NCBI RefSeq assembly: GCF_009827655.1
Contig: NZ_WTYV01000008.1
Span: 79,062-143,061 of the forward strand
Direction: 5' to 3'
Source of the DNA: Alteraurantiacibacter buctensis
Lineage (GTDB): Bacteria > Pseudomonadota > Alphaproteobacteria > Sphingomonadales > Sphingomonadaceae
DNA length: 64,000 nucleotides
Positions 16,336 through 25,448 of this stretch are shown here, piece after piece. The notes below the pieces were generated by a model. That model did no database searches. It saw nothing but the letters and a program-made list of their open reading frames with translations, and was not told where the DNA came from. Position numbers and translations under genes: made by a program. Numbering within the stretch: position 1 is the first letter of the stretch; each line of letters starts with the position of its first letter.

Positions 16336-16348
16336 TTTCTGTTGACAA
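16320..16348 (-). promoter_or_regulatory. Predicted promoter of the TetR gene
   Basis: On the minus strand TTGTCA (16348-16343) and TAGTAT (16325-16320) are separated by exactly 17 nt. The -10 lies inside the palindromic operator, which would give autorepression. Transcription would begin near 16313, at or next to the ATG, suggesting a leaderless message. Confidence 0.55.
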
Positions 16349-16408
16349 GCCGCTTGGCCGGGAGCATCTGGCCTGCCGTATGATACTGCACGGTACGGTC
16401 ACCCCGGC

Positions 16409-17851
16409 ATGAGGATCAGGTCACAGAACTGGCTAGCGGCAGGCCTTGCCGCAATGGCGCTGTCAGCCTGCGCCAGCGTGCCCGATCTGGGCGCGGCACC
16501 GCAATTGCGCGCGCCCGAATCGCTGGCGGCGGACCAGGCGCTGGCCGCAGCGCCCGCAGCCTTTCCGGATGACCGCTGGTGGACCCGCTGGCAGGATCCG
16601 CAGCTCGATGCCCTGGTGGCCGAGGCGCTGGCCGGGTCACCCGATGTGGCGCTGGCCACCGCGCGACTGGCCCAGGCGCAGGCGATGGTCGGCCAGGCCC
16701 GGGCAGCCGGAGAGCCGCAGGTGGATCTGGAAGCCAGCGTCGGCGGTGTGCGCCCCAGCCTGAACCAGGGATTCCCGCGCGGTTTCCTGCCGGAAAACGT
16801 GCGCAGCCAGGGCTATCTGGGCCTGAACTTTGCCTTCGATCCCGACCTGTGGGGCCGCCAGCGTGCCCAGCTTGCTGCGGCCACGTCAGGCGCCCGCGCG
16901 GCGGAGGTTGACGCAGCCCAGGCGCGGTTGCTCCTCGCCTCCTCGGTCGTGCGCACCTATGCCGACCTGATGGGCGCCTTCGCCCGGCGCGACCGCGCGC
17001 TTGAGACGATCGCCAATGCCGAGGCTGATCTGGGCGTCGCCCGGGAACGCAATGCGCGCGGGCTCGACAGTGCCATGCCGCTGCGCGCGGCGGAAGAAGC
17101 GCTCGATCGTGCCGAGGGCTCGCTGGCCCTGGCCGACGAGGAAATTGCCCTTGCCCGCAACATGCTTGCGGCACTGGTGGGCCAGGGGCCGGATCGCGGC
17201 CTTGCCATCGCCCGCCCGCAGATGGCCGATCCCTTCGCGCTGGCCCTGCCGCAAAACCTGCCGGCCGACCTGGTGGGCCGCCGTCCCGATCTGGTCGCCG
17301 CGCGCCTCAGGGCAGAAGCCGCCGCCGCCCGCATCGGCGTGGCGCGGGCCGATTTCTACCCCAGCGTGAACCTGGCTGCAGTGATCGGCTTGCAAGCCGT
17401 GCCGCTGGACCTGCTGTTCCGCCAATCCTCGCTGACCACCCAGTTCGGCCCGGCGCTGCGCCTGCCGATCTTCGAAGGCGGGGCCATCGCCGCACGTTAC
17501 GAAGGAGCGCGAGCCCAGTATGACGAGGCGGTAGCGGCCTATGACGCGGCCCTGCTCACCGCCGTGCGGCAGGTGGCCGATGCCGCCGCGCAGAAGCGGG
17601 CGATTGCCACTCAGCTTGCAGAGGCAACCGAAGCCTACAACGCCGCCCGCGCGCAGCTTGCCCTGGCCCGCCAGCGTACGGATGCGGGGCTGGCCGACAG
17701 CCGTGCCGTGCTGAGCGAGCAGCGCGACGTGATCGCGGCAGAGCGTTCCGTAGCCGCGCTGGTGGCGCGTGACAGGCAAGCCGATGTGGCCCTGGCCGTG
17801 GCGCTGGGCGGCGGATTTGACGAGATGACGACCGATGAAGGATCGCAGTGA
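16409..17851 (+). CDS. Outer-membrane efflux lipoprotein (NodT/TolC family)
   Basis: A 480-aa outer-membrane factor with a lipoprotein signal: lipobox LSAC, acylated Cys21. Two homologous halves (about 60-260 and 270-465) carry the long coiled-coil helices of TolC-like tunnels. WWTRWQDPQLDALVAEAL near the N-terminus and GRRPDLVAARLRAEAA with ADFYPSVNL in the middle are hallmark segments of NodT-type factors. It is the first gene of a three-gene operon with a HlyD-type adaptor and a DHA2 permease, so it forms the exit duct of that pump. The stop overlaps the next start. It is probably repressed by the divergent TetR protein. Confidence 0.92.
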   Translation: MRIRSQNWLAAGLAAMALSACASVPDLGAAPQLRAPESLAADQALAAAPAAFPDDRWWTRWQDPQLDALVAEALAGSPDVALATARLAQAQAMVGQARAAGEPQVDLEASVGGVRPSLNQGFPRGFLPENVRSQGYLGLNFAFDPDLWGRQRAQLAAATSGARAAEVDAAQARLLLASSVVRTYADLMGAFARRDRALETIANAEADLGVARERNARGLDSAMPLRAAEEALDRAEGSLALADEEIALARNMLAALVGQGPDRGLAIARPQMADPFALALPQNLPADLVGRRPDLVAARLRAEAAAARIGVARADFYPSVNLAAVIGLQAVPLDLLFRQSSLTTQFGPALRLPIFEGGAIAARYEGARAQYDEAVAAYDAALLTAVRQVADAAAQKRAIATQLAEATEAYNAARAQLALARQRTDAGLADSRAVLSEQRDVIAAERSVAALVARDRQADVALAVALGGGFDEMTTDEGSQ

Positions 17852-19005
17852 TGGATAGCGTGCAGCCCCCCGCACCCGCCGGGGCCGAAGTCGAGGTCGA
17901 AGGCGCCGCACCCAAGGTTGACCGGCGCGGCAAGTTGTTCCGCATCCTGGGCCTGGTCGTGCTTGCAGCCGCAATTGGCTGGGGCGCCTATTACTGGTTC
18001 TTCCAGCGCGGGTTCGTGGGCACGGACAATGCCTATGTCGCCGCTGAAAGCGCGGTCGTCACGCCGCGCCTGGCCGCAGCCGTGCGCGAAGTGCGCGTGG
18101 CCGATACCCAGGTGGTGAAGGCGGGTGACGTGCTGGTGGTGCTCGACGATGCCGATGCCCGCGTGGAACTGGCCGCTGCCGAAGCCGCGCTGCGCCAGGC
18201 CCAGCAGCGCTTCTCGCAGGCGCGGGCCAACGATCGCCAGCTTGGTGCCCGAGTGGCCGGGGCCAGCGCCGATATCGCCGCAGCGCAAGCCCGGCTGGTT
18301 TCAGCCGAGGCCGACCTGGCGCGCGCCAACGATGCCGTGTCGCGCCGCAGCGGACTAGCCGAGAGCGGTGCCGTGGCGGGAGAAGAGCTCAGCCAGGCCC
18401 GCGCCACGCAGGCTCAGGCCCGCGCCGCCGTGGATGCCGCGCGCGCCGCGCTCGCATCTGCCCAGGCCAACCGCGCCGCCGCCAGTGGCTCGGCCGATGC
18501 CAATGCCGTGATCACCCGCGTGGGCGACATGGCGGGCGATCCTGACGTTCGCGCAGCGCAGGCCCGCGTGGACGCCGCACGCCTGATGCTGGAGAGGACC
18601 GTGATCCGCGCCCCCGTCGCCGGCACCGTCGCCCAGCGCACCGTCCAGCCCGGCCAGCAGGTGGCCCCGGGCACGCCGTTGCTGCATGTGGTGCCGCTGG
18701 CCCAGGCTTTCGTGGAAGCGAACTTCCGCGAAACCCAGCTTGGCCCCGTGCGCGTGGGCCAGCCGGTGGAGCTGACCAGCGACTTTCACGGCAGTGATGT
18801 GGTCTATCATGGCCGTGTCAGCGGCATCGGGGCGGCTTCGGGTGCGGCATCCTCGCTGATTCCGGCACAGAACGCGTCGGGCAACTGGGTCAAGGTGGTG
18901 CAGCGCATCCCGGTGCGCATAGCGCTTGATGCCCGCGAGCTTGCGGCCCATCCGCTGCCGGTTGGCGCGTCGATGGAAGCCGAAATCGACACGCGCGGCA
19001 ACTGA
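17851..19005 (+). CDS. Periplasmic adaptor protein (EmrA/HlyD family)
   Basis: A 384-aa membrane-fusion protein. One N-terminal TM helix (about residues 28-47, LGLVVLAAAIGWGAYYWFF) is followed by a split lipoyl domain (FVGTDNAYVAAESAVVTPR), a long Ala/Gln/Arg-rich coiled coil (about 100-220), the returning RTVIRAPVAGTVAQR lipoyl half, and a beta-barrel with PVELTSDF. This is the EmrA layout. The ATG at 17851 shares its A with the preceding TGA; a GTG one codon upstream is also possible. It links the inner-membrane permease to the outer-membrane factor. Confidence 0.92.
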   Translation: MDSVQPPAPAGAEVEVEGAAPKVDRRGKLFRILGLVVLAAAIGWGAYYWFFQRGFVGTDNAYVAAESAVVTPRLAAAVREVRVADTQVVKAGDVLVVLDDADARVELAAAEAALRQAQQRFSQARANDRQLGARVAGASADIAAAQARLVSAEADLARANDAVSRRSGLAESGAVAGEELSQARATQAQARAAVDAARAALASAQANRAAASGSADANAVITRVGDMAGDPDVRAAQARVDAARLMLERTVIRAPVAGTVAQRTVQPGQQVAPGTPLLHVVPLAQAFVEANFRETQLGPVRVGQPVELTSDFHGSDVVYHGRVSGIGAASGAASSLIPAQNASGNWVKVVQRIPVRIALDARELAAHPLPVGASMEAEIDTRGN

Positions 19006-19016
19006 GGCACCGCACC

Positions 19017-20594
19017 GTGGCCAGGGCAGCAACCGTCGGCAGATCCCCGCCACCGCCCCCGCGACCGGGGGAGGCGCAAGCGCCGGAGTACCTGACCGGC
19101 TACAAGCTGATCCTGGCGGCCTTTGCCCTGGCGCTGTCCAACTTCGTGGTGGTGCTGGACATCACCATTGCTAACGTTTCCGTGCCGCACATTGCCGGCG
19201 GACTGGCCGTGTCGCCCAGCCAGGGGACCTGGGTGATCACCTCCTACGCCGTGGCCGAGGCGATCGTGGTGCCGCTAACCGGGTGGCTGGCATACCGCTT
19301 CGGCACCTATCGCTGGCTACTGGTATCGCTGGCGGGCTTCGGCATCTTTTCCGCCCTGTGCGGGGCGGCCCGTTCGATCGAGCTGCTGATTGCCTTCCGG
19401 GTGTTGCAGGGCCTGTTCGGCGGGCCGATCATGCCGCTGACCCAGGCAATGCTGACCCGCGTGTTCCCTCCGGAGAAGATCCCGATGGCCATGGGCCTGT
19501 GGGCCACCACCACGATCACCGCGCCGATCTTCGGGCCGATCCTTGGGGGGTGGATTTCGGACAACTGGTCGTGGCCGTGGATCTTTTTCATCAACGCGCC
19601 GGTGCTGGCCCTGTCGCTGTTCGCGGTGATGCAGTTGCTGCCGAAGTTCGAGACCCCGCGCCGCAAGATGCCGATCGACCTGGTCGGGCTGGCGCTGCTG
19701 ATCGTTTGGGTCGGTGCCTTCCAGCTGATGCTGGACACCGGGCGCGAGCATGACTGGTTCAATTCCCCCTTCGTGGTGACCATGGCCATCGTGGCGGTGA
19801 TCGGCCTGTTCGCCTTCCTGATCTGGGAGTGGTACGAGGAACACCCGATCGTGAACCTGCGGCTGCTGCGCAACCGCACGCTGTGGGTGTCCACCGTGGC
19901 CATGTCGATGGGCTATGCGGCCATGTTCGCCGGCGTGGTGCTGGTGCCTTTGTGGCTGCAGCAGGTGATGGGTTACACTGCCACAGAGGCAGGTCACATC
20001 ACCGGCGCGCAGGGCGTTTTTGCCGTGCTGATGGCCCCGCTGGCGGCCATGCTGATGGCCAAGGTGGATGTGCGCATCCCGATCTGCCTGGGCGTGGTCT
20101 GGCTGGCCTTTGCCAGCCTGCTGCGCATCCAGTGGAGCACCGACACGACCTGGTGGGGTCTCATCACCCCGCAACTGCTGCAGGGGCTGGGCATGCCGTT
20201 CTTCTTCGTGGCCCTGACCACCTTTTCGCTGTCGGGCGTCCGGCCGGAAAACGTCGCCTCGGCGGCGGGGATCGTCACCTTCGCGCGCACGATGGCAGGC
20301 GCGGTGGCAACGGCCGTTGCCTCAACCCTGTGGCTGGATCACGCCCAGGTCCAGCGGGCCGAACTGGTACCGGCGATGAACGGGGTGGATCAGGCCGTGG
20401 CGACCATGGAAGGCGCAGGACTGGGCCATCAGCAGGCCGTGGGCACGCTGTCGATGCTGGTGGAAATGCAGGCGATGACCAACTCTGCGCTGTTCATTTT
20501 TGCTCTGGCCACGGTCCTGTTGCTGGCCAGCGCCTTTCTGATCTGGCTGGCCCCCAAGCCCACGGGCAGCCTGAAGCCCGGGGTTGCGCACTAG
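19017..20594 (+). CDS. DHA2-family multidrug permease (EmrB-like, 14 TM)
   Basis: A 525-aa MFS transporter of the drug:H+ antiporter-2 family with about 14 predicted helices. Motifs include LDITIANVSVPHIAGGL in TM1, SYAVAEAIVVPLTGWLAYRFG near TM2 and the motif-C region FGPILGGWISDNWSWPWIFF in TM5-6, diagnostic of antiporters. A proline-rich N-terminal tail of about 25 residues precedes TM1. The start is a GTG 12 nt after the adaptor stop. It completes a tripartite exporter for hydrophobic or aromatic toxicants. Close to the aromatic catabolic island, phenolic stress is a plausible reason for carrying it (inference). Confidence 0.92.
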   Translation: MARAATVGRSPPPPPRPGEAQAPEYLTGYKLILAAFALALSNFVVVLDITIANVSVPHIAGGLAVSPSQGTWVITSYAVAEAIVVPLTGWLAYRFGTYRWLLVSLAGFGIFSALCGAARSIELLIAFRVLQGLFGGPIMPLTQAMLTRVFPPEKIPMAMGLWATTTITAPIFGPILGGWISDNWSWPWIFFINAPVLALSLFAVMQLLPKFETPRRKMPIDLVGLALLIVWVGAFQLMLDTGREHDWFNSPFVVTMAIVAVIGLFAFLIWEWYEEHPIVNLRLLRNRTLWVSTVAMSMGYAAMFAGVVLVPLWLQQVMGYTATEAGHITGAQGVFAVLMAPLAAMLMAKVDVRIPICLGVVWLAFASLLRIQWSTDTTWWGLITPQLLQGLGMPFFFVALTTFSLSGVRPENVASAAGIVTFARTMAGAVATAVASTLWLDHAQVQRAELVPAMNGVDQAVATMEGAGLGHQQAVGTLSMLVEMQAMTNSALFIFALATVLLLASAFLIWLAPKPTGSLKPGVAH

Positions 20595-20612
20595 GCTCGG
20601 GGACTGCGGCGG

Positions 20613-20801
20613 TCAGCGACTGCAGGTGTTGATCCCGACCAGCGAATAGAGCGGGCAGGTCCGCAGCAGCCCGGTGGCGAGCGGCACCAGCCCGATCCAG
20701 CCCCAGGGGGTCTGCGGGCCCACAAAGACAAGCGCGATCAGGAACACTCCCAGGACCACCCGCACCAGGCGATCTAGCGAACCGACATTGGTCTTGAACA
20801 T
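20613..20801 (-). CDS. Small DUF2892 membrane protein
   Basis: A 62-aa protein starting MFKTNVGSLDRLVR, with two hydrophobic helices (VVLGVFLIALVFVG and WIGLVPLATGLLRTCPLY). The N-terminal NVG-x-x-DR-x-x-R and the RTCPLYSLVGINTC ending, with two cysteines, are the DUF2892 (YgaP C-terminal-like) pattern. The ATG at 20801 follows AAGGGAG on the minus strand. It is a single gene with no functional partner here; in other bacteria the domain occurs with rhodanese or sulfur proteins. Confidence 0.82.
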   Translation of the reverse strand: MFKTNVGSLDRLVRVVLGVFLIALVFVGPQTPWGWIGLVPLATGLLRTCPLYSLVGINTCSR

Positions 20802-20949
20802 GGCATGGTTCTCCCTTGTTGCCGTGCCAATGGCACAAGGGGACATAGCCGGCATTGACGGCGATCAAGCGCTGGCGAACGCTACAGAAGGGGCTTGCCG
20901 CAGGCCGCCTTTGGCCAACTGGCACCATCTGTCCATATCGGAAGGAAGA

Positions 20950-21024
20950 TGGTGGGCGCGACAGGGATTGAACCTGTGACCCCACCCGTGTGAAGGGTGT
21001 GCTCTACCGCTGAGCTACGCGCCC
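20950..21024 (-). tRNA. tRNA-Val (anticodon CAC)
   Basis: A 75-nt cloverleaf on the minus strand. The acceptor GGGCGCG pairs with CGCGCCC and CCA is encoded. The anticodon loop TTCACAC sits in a CACCC/GGGTG stem, giving anticodon CAC (codon GUG). The T arm contains GTTCAATCC. Confidence 0.95.
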
Positions 21025-21089
21025 GCCGGGACCGGTAAGGTCCGTGCAGGGGCGGGCCATTGCCACGGCAAAAGCCCCTTGGCAAGCGC

Positions 21090-23018
21090 TCAATGCGCGA
21101 AAATTCGCGTGGCCAGCATCTGCCACCAGCTGCCGCCAGCGATTGCCTGCGGGGCGGGGCGGCTGGCATCGGTGGCAAGACACTCAAGGCACAGCACGCG
21201 GGCCCCCGGCCGGGCGATCAGGCGCTCCATGTCACCCACCGCGCGGGCAAGGGCCTGCTGCTGGCGCGAGGCCATCAGGCCGCTGACGGAGACGAGGTCC
21301 GGCCCGCTGCCGGCCGGCGCGGTGCCGCCGCCGACCAGGCCGGCGATCATCTCGTCCCACGGGTCCGGCGGGCTGACGAGGTACTTTGCGTGCCACGATC
21401 CTTCGGCCAGGTCCGCCTCGGCAGCAGCCCAGGCCAGGGCATCGTCGAGGCCGCCGAACTGGTCGACCAGGCCCAGCTGGCGGGCGGTACCGCCGGTCCA
21501 GACGCGGCCCTGGCCCAGCTCGTCGGCGCGGGCGCGGGTGATCTGGCGGCTTTGCGCCACCAGGCCCAGGAAGGTGTCATAGATCGCGGCGGTCTCGGCC
21601 TGCAGCAGAGCCTGGGCTTCGGGAGTGAGGCCGCCCAGCAGGTCAGGCTGGCCGGACAGCGGGGTGGTTTTCACCCCGTCGGACCGCACGCCGTACTCGG
21701 CCAGCACGGTCTCGAAGGTGGGGATCACCGAGAAGACCCCGATCGAGCCGGTGATCGTTTCCGGCTGGGCAAAGATCCGGTCGGCGGGCGTCGCCACCCA
21801 GTAGCCGCCACTGGCCGCATAGTTGCCCATGCTGACCGCGATCGGAATGTCCTTGTCCTTGAAGCGCATGATCGCGCGGCGGATCGCTTCCGAACCGGTG
21901 ACCGAGCCGCCTGGCGAATCGACCCGCACCACCAGCGCCGCCAGGTCATCGTTCAGCGCATCGTCGAGCAGGCCGACGATCCGTTCCGCGCCTGCCTCGC
22001 CCGGGCCGGCGCTGCCGTCGGAAATCTCGCCGGCGATGGTGATCACGCCGATCGCCTTGCTGCCGCCGCCGGTCAGGCTGCGCAGGCCGCTGCCGTTTTC
22101 CGGCTCGAGGTTGGCGAAGTAGGTGTCAAAGTCGGTGCTGGCGAAAGTGCCCGGGCGATCGTCCCAGGCATCCTCGCCCGCCACTTCGGCCACGCGGGCG
22201 GCCCACTGGTCGCGGGTGCCGATCTTGTCGACCAGTCCGGCGGCCAGCGAAGCGCGTGCCAGGCTGCCCTGCGCGGCCATCAGGTCGACAAGGCCGGTGG
22301 TCGCCTGGTCGATCTTCACCTGCGGGCGGGCCTGGCGCAGGTGCGCCTGCCATTCTTCCCAGATCGCGGTGATATACTGGGTGGCGTTCTCGCGCGCGGG
22401 CTCGGACATGCCGCTGCCCGAATAGGGTTCCACCGCGCTCTTGAAGGTGCCCACCTTGAAGATGTGCGCGGTCACGCCATAGCGTTGCAGCGCCTCGCCG
22501 AAATAGAGATTGCTGCCGCCAGGGCCAAGGATGGCGGCGCCGCCCAGCGGATCCACCCATACCTCGCTGGCATGGCCGGCCAGGGCCACCGCATCGTCGG
22601 CATAGGCCACGCCGAAGGCCAGCACCGGCTTGTCCGCCGCGCGGAACCGGCCCAGCGCCTCGGCTACTTCCTGCACCGATACGTGGGGGCCGCCGGTGAA
22701 GCTGGTCAGATCGAGCGCGATGGCCTTGATCCGCTCGTCGGTAGCTGCATCGTCGATCGCGCGCACCAGGTCGCGCGCGGCATACTGGCGGGTGGGAATG
22801 GCGCTGGAGAGGAGGCCTTCCAGCGGGTCAGCCGGGGCCACTTCCTCGGCCAGCGAACCGTCCAGCTCAAGCAGCAGCGCGCCATCGCGCACCTGGGCGG
22901 GGGCGGGGGCGGCGCGCAGGGCGGCAAACAGCAGGGTGAAGAACAGCAGGAAGAAGCACAGCGCCAGGCCATCCTTGATGCCCACCAGCAGCCGCCAGAC
23001 CTTGCCCGCAAAACTCAT
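21090..23018 (-). CDS. sppA: Signal peptide peptidase SppA, 67K (protease IV) type
   Basis: A 642-aa inner-membrane serine protease of the long, duplicated type. An N-terminal TM anchor (residues 18-36, [18 protein letters not shown]) is followed by two S49 domains. The catalytic Lys193 is in [13 protein letters not shown], and Ser403 in [12 protein letters not shown], the same spacing as Lys209/Ser409 of the E. coli enzyme. [12 protein letters not shown] precedes the serine. It degrades signal peptides left in the membrane. I prefer the ATG at 23018 (MSFAGK) over one eight codons upstream. It is divergent from pyrB and its 3' end faces the tRNA-Val gene. Confidence 0.93.
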   Translation of the reverse strand: MSFAGKVWRLLVGIKDGLALCFFLLFFTLLFAALRAAPAPAQVRDGALLLELDGSLAEEVAPADPLEGLLSSAIPTRQYAARDLVRAIDDAATDERIKAIALDLTSFTGGPHVSVQEVAEALGRFRAADKPVLAFGVAYADDAVALAGHASEVWVDPLGGAAILGPGGSNLYFGEALQRYGVTAHIFKVGTFKSAVEPYSGSGMSEPARENATQYITAIWEEWQAHLRQARPQVKIDQATTGLVDLMAAQGSLARASLAAGLVDKIGTRDQWAARVAEVAGEDAWDDRPGTFASTDFDTYFANLEPENGSGLRSLTGGGSKAIGVITIAGEISDGSAGPGEAGAERIVGLLDDALNDDLAALVVRVDSPGGSVTGSEAIRRAIMRFKDKDIPIAVSMGNYAASGGYWVATPADRIFAQPETITGSIGVFSVIPTFETVLAEYGVRSDGVKTTPLSGQPDLLGGLTPEAQALLQAETAAIYDTFLGLVAQSRQITRARADELGQGRVWTGGTARQLGLVDQFGGLDDALAWAAAEADLAEGSWHAKYLVSPPDPWDEMIAGLVGGGTAPAGSGPDLVSVSGLMASRQQQALARAVGDMERLIARPGARVLCLECLATDASRPAPQAIAGGSWWQMLATRIFAH

Positions 23019-23129
23019 ATTGGTGCCCCGTGTCGATTGCATGGGGCATTAGGTAGGGGGACGGCGGCGCTTGCGCCAGCGGGAAAGCGCTTGAGTGTAT
23101 TACCCCGCTCGACTAGGGGCTTAGCTTTA

Positions 23130-24167
23130 ATGACATCCGTGACAACACCCCCTGCATCGTCCCGCTATCCGGCGGGGAGAAGGGCCTTCCCGCACCGTGA
23201 CCTGATCGCCATCGGCGCGCTGGCCACACACGAAATCCTGTTCCTGCTGGACGAGGCGGAACGCTGGGTGGCCTTCAACCGCCAGCCGCAGAAGCGCGCC
23301 GAGGCGCTGGCCGGCCTGACCATCATCAACGCCTTCTTCGAAAACTCCACCCGCACGCTGCTGAGCTTCGAGATCGCCGGCAAGCGGCTGGGGGCGGATG
23401 TGGTCAACATGCACGCCGCCCAGTCCAGCGTGAAGAAGGGCGAAACGCTGATCGACACGGCGATGACGCTGAACGCCATGCGCGCCGATGCCATCGTGAT
23501 TCGCCACCAATCCAGCGGGGCGGTGGGGCTGATCGCCGGCAAGGTGGATTGCCCGGTGCTCAACGCGGGGGACGGGCAGCACGAACACCCCACCCAGGCG
23601 CTGCTCGATGCGCTGGCCCTGCGCCAGACACTGCGCGCGCGCGGCGAACTGGCCAGCGACGGCACGCTGACCGGCCTGAAGGTGACGATCTGCGGCGATG
23701 TGCTGCACAGCCGGGTGGCGCGCTCGAACATGCTGTGCCTGCAGGCGCTGGGGGCCGTGGTGCGCGTTTGTGCGCCGCCGGCGTTGCTGCCGATGGGGCT
23801 GGACATGATCGGGGCCGAGGCCTTCACCGATTTCGACGCCGCGCTGGCGGGCGCCGACGTGGTGATGATGCTGCGCCTGCAGAACGAACGGATGGACGGC
23901 CAGTTCATCCCGTCCCCCCGCGAATATCGCCACCTATACGGCCTCACCCAGGCGCGGCTGGCGCTGGCGGGCGGCAATGCCATCGTCATGCACCCGGGTC
24001 CGATGAACCGCGGGGTGGAGATCGACAGCGACGTGGCCGACATGCCCGGCCGCTCGATTATCACCCAGCAGGTGGAAATGGGCGTGGCCATGCGCATGGC
24101 CTGCCTGGAAGTGCTGACCCGGCGTGCGCGCGGCATTGCCGGCTGGGGCGATGGAGAATGGGTATGA
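23130..24167 (+). CDS. pyrB: Aspartate carbamoyltransferase catalytic subunit
   Basis: A 345-aa enzyme making N-carbamoyl-aspartate in pyrimidine synthesis. The carbamoyl-phosphate site STRT is at residues 73-76 ([12 protein letters not shown]), followed by [12 protein letters not shown] at 153-156, [12 protein letters not shown] and HPGPMNRG near the end. There is an N-terminal extension of about 20 residues relative to E. coli PyrB, common in the class that pairs with an inactive dihydroorotase. The next gene, which overlaps by 4 nt (ATGA), is exactly such a protein, and no pyrI regulatory-chain gene is present. A long open frame upstream is not coding. Confidence 0.96.
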   Translation: MTSVTTPPASSRYPAGRRAFPHRDLIAIGALATHEILFLLDEAERWVAFNRQPQKRAEALAGLTIINAFFENSTRTLLSFEIAGKRLGADVVNMHAAQSSVKKGETLIDTAMTLNAMRADAIVIRHQSSGAVGLIAGKVDCPVLNAGDGQHEHPTQALLDALALRQTLRARGELASDGTLTGLKVTICGDVLHSRVARSNMLCLQALGAVVRVCAPPALLPMGLDMIGAEAFTDFDAALAGADVVMMLRLQNERMDGQFIPSPREYRHLYGLTQARLALAGGNAIVMHPGPMNRGVEIDSDVADMPGRSIITQQVEMGVAMRMACLEVLTRRARGIAGWGDGEWV

Positions 24168-25393
24168 AGCAGCAGCGGCCCATCACCATCACCGGCGGGC
24201 GGCTGGTGACGCCCGCAGGGGTTGTGGAGAAAACGCTGCGGCTGGCCGATGGCCTGATCGCGGCTCTGGGGGAAAGCCCGGCCGAGGGCGACCAGGTGAT
24301 CGACGCGCGCGGGCAACTGGTTGCACCCGGCCTGGTCGATTGCTGTGTCTTCACCGTGGACAAGCCCGCGTTCCACTTCGGGGGGATCACGCGGGCTGGC
24401 CTGATGCCCGACCAGAACCCGCCGCTGGACCATCCGGCGCGGGTGCGGTTTGCGGCCAGCAGCGGCAAGCCGGACATGTGGGTGCACCCGCTGGCTGCCG
24501 CCACGCAGGGGCTGGCGGGCGAGCAACTGGCGGAGATCGCGATGATGCGCGATGCCGGGGCCAAGGCCGTAGCGACGGGCCGTGCGTGGATTGCCGATTC
24601 GGGCGTGATGCTGCGGCTGATGCAATATGCCGCGATGCTGGGCCTGGTGGTCATCACTCATGCCGAGGACGGGGGACTGGCCGGCAAGGCCGTGGCCACG
24701 GCGGGCGAAATGGCCACAAGGCTCGGCCTGCCTTCCGCTCCAGCCGAGGCCGAGGCCCTCGCCGTGGCGCGTGACATTGCCCTGGCCGAGATGACCGGCG
24801 CGCGCCTGCACCTGCGGCAGGTGACCACGCGCGGCGCGCTGGCGCTGGTGCGCGCGGCGAAGGCACGGGGCGTGGCGGTGACCGCCGGCGTGACCCCGGC
24901 CCATTTCATGCTGAGCGACCTGGCGCTGGCGGGGTTCCGTACCTTTGCCCGCCTTTCGCCGCCGCTGCGGCCCGAGGATGACCGGCAGGCGGTGATCGAG
25001 GCCCTGGCCGATGGTACGATCGACGTGGTCGCCAGCGGCCACGATCCGCGCGGGCCGGAAGACAAGCGCCTGCCCTTTGCCGATGCCGCGCCGGGCATGG
25101 CCGGGGCCGAGACGCTGCTGCCGATGGTCCTTTCGCTGGTGCGCGACGGCGTGATCGACCTGTCCCGCGCCTTCGACCTGATGGCCGGCGCGCCCGCGCG
25201 GCTGCTGGGCGTGAATGCGGGTGTGTTGGCACCTGGGGCCGAGGCTGACGTGGCATTGGTCGACCCGGAGAAGCCGTGGGTGGTCGATGCCCGCCGGATG
25301 GAGGCCCAGGCCGGCAACACGCCGTTCGATCGCCAGCCGGTCCAGGGCCGGGTGACGGCCCTGTGGAAGGGCGGCGTGGCGATCAGGGGCTGA
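24164..25393 (+). CDS. pyrC': Non-catalytic dihydroorotase homologue (PyrC'/PyrX)
   Basis: A 409-aa amidohydrolase-fold protein that has lost the metal site of active dihydroorotases. Where the enzyme has PG-x-x-D-x-H-x-H, this reads [12 protein letters not shown] (residues 55-66), so both histidines are absent. The later TDHAPH-type motif is SGHDPRG and the PHH motif is PAHF. In Pseudomonas such pseudo-dihydroorotases form a dodecamer with PyrB and are needed for its activity, and the 4-nt overlap with pyrB fits that role. A true dihydroorotase must be encoded elsewhere. The start at 24164 overlaps the pyrB stop. Confidence 0.88.
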   Translation: MKQQRPITITGGRLVTPAGVVEKTLRLADGLIAALGESPAEGDQVIDARGQLVAPGLVDCCVFTVDKPAFHFGGITRAGLMPDQNPPLDHPARVRFAASSGKPDMWVHPLAAATQGLAGEQLAEIAMMRDAGAKAVATGRAWIADSGVMLRLMQYAAMLGLVVITHAEDGGLAGKAVATAGEMATRLGLPSAPAEAEALAVARDIALAEMTGARLHLRQVTTRGALALVRAAKARGVAVTAGVTPAHFMLSDLALAGFRTFARLSPPLRPEDDRQAVIEALADGTIDVVASGHDPRGPEDKRLPFADAAPGMAGAETLLPMVLSLVRDGVIDLSRAFDLMAGAPARLLGVNAGVLAPGAEADVALVDPEKPWVVDARRMEAQAGNTPFDRQPVQGRVTALWKGGVAIRG

Positions 25394-25400
25394 ACGCAAA

Positions 25401-25429
25401 ACGGCCCGCCGTTTCCGGCAGGCCGCTTG
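25401..25429. terminator. Hairpin between convergent pyrC' and SPOR-TPR genes
   Basis: ACGGCCCGCC and GGCAGGCCG form an imperfect GC-rich stem around a GTTTCC loop, preceded by an A-run that would act as the T-run for the minus-strand transcript. It sits between two converging genes and probably terminates both. Confidence 0.55.
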
Positions 25430-25448
25430 TGTTAGCTGTCGGCTTGGC

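Noticed and set aside
21060..23129. Long N-terminal extension in frame with pyrB
   Set aside because: It lies antisense to sppA, has no ribosome site, and PyrB is complete from 23130.
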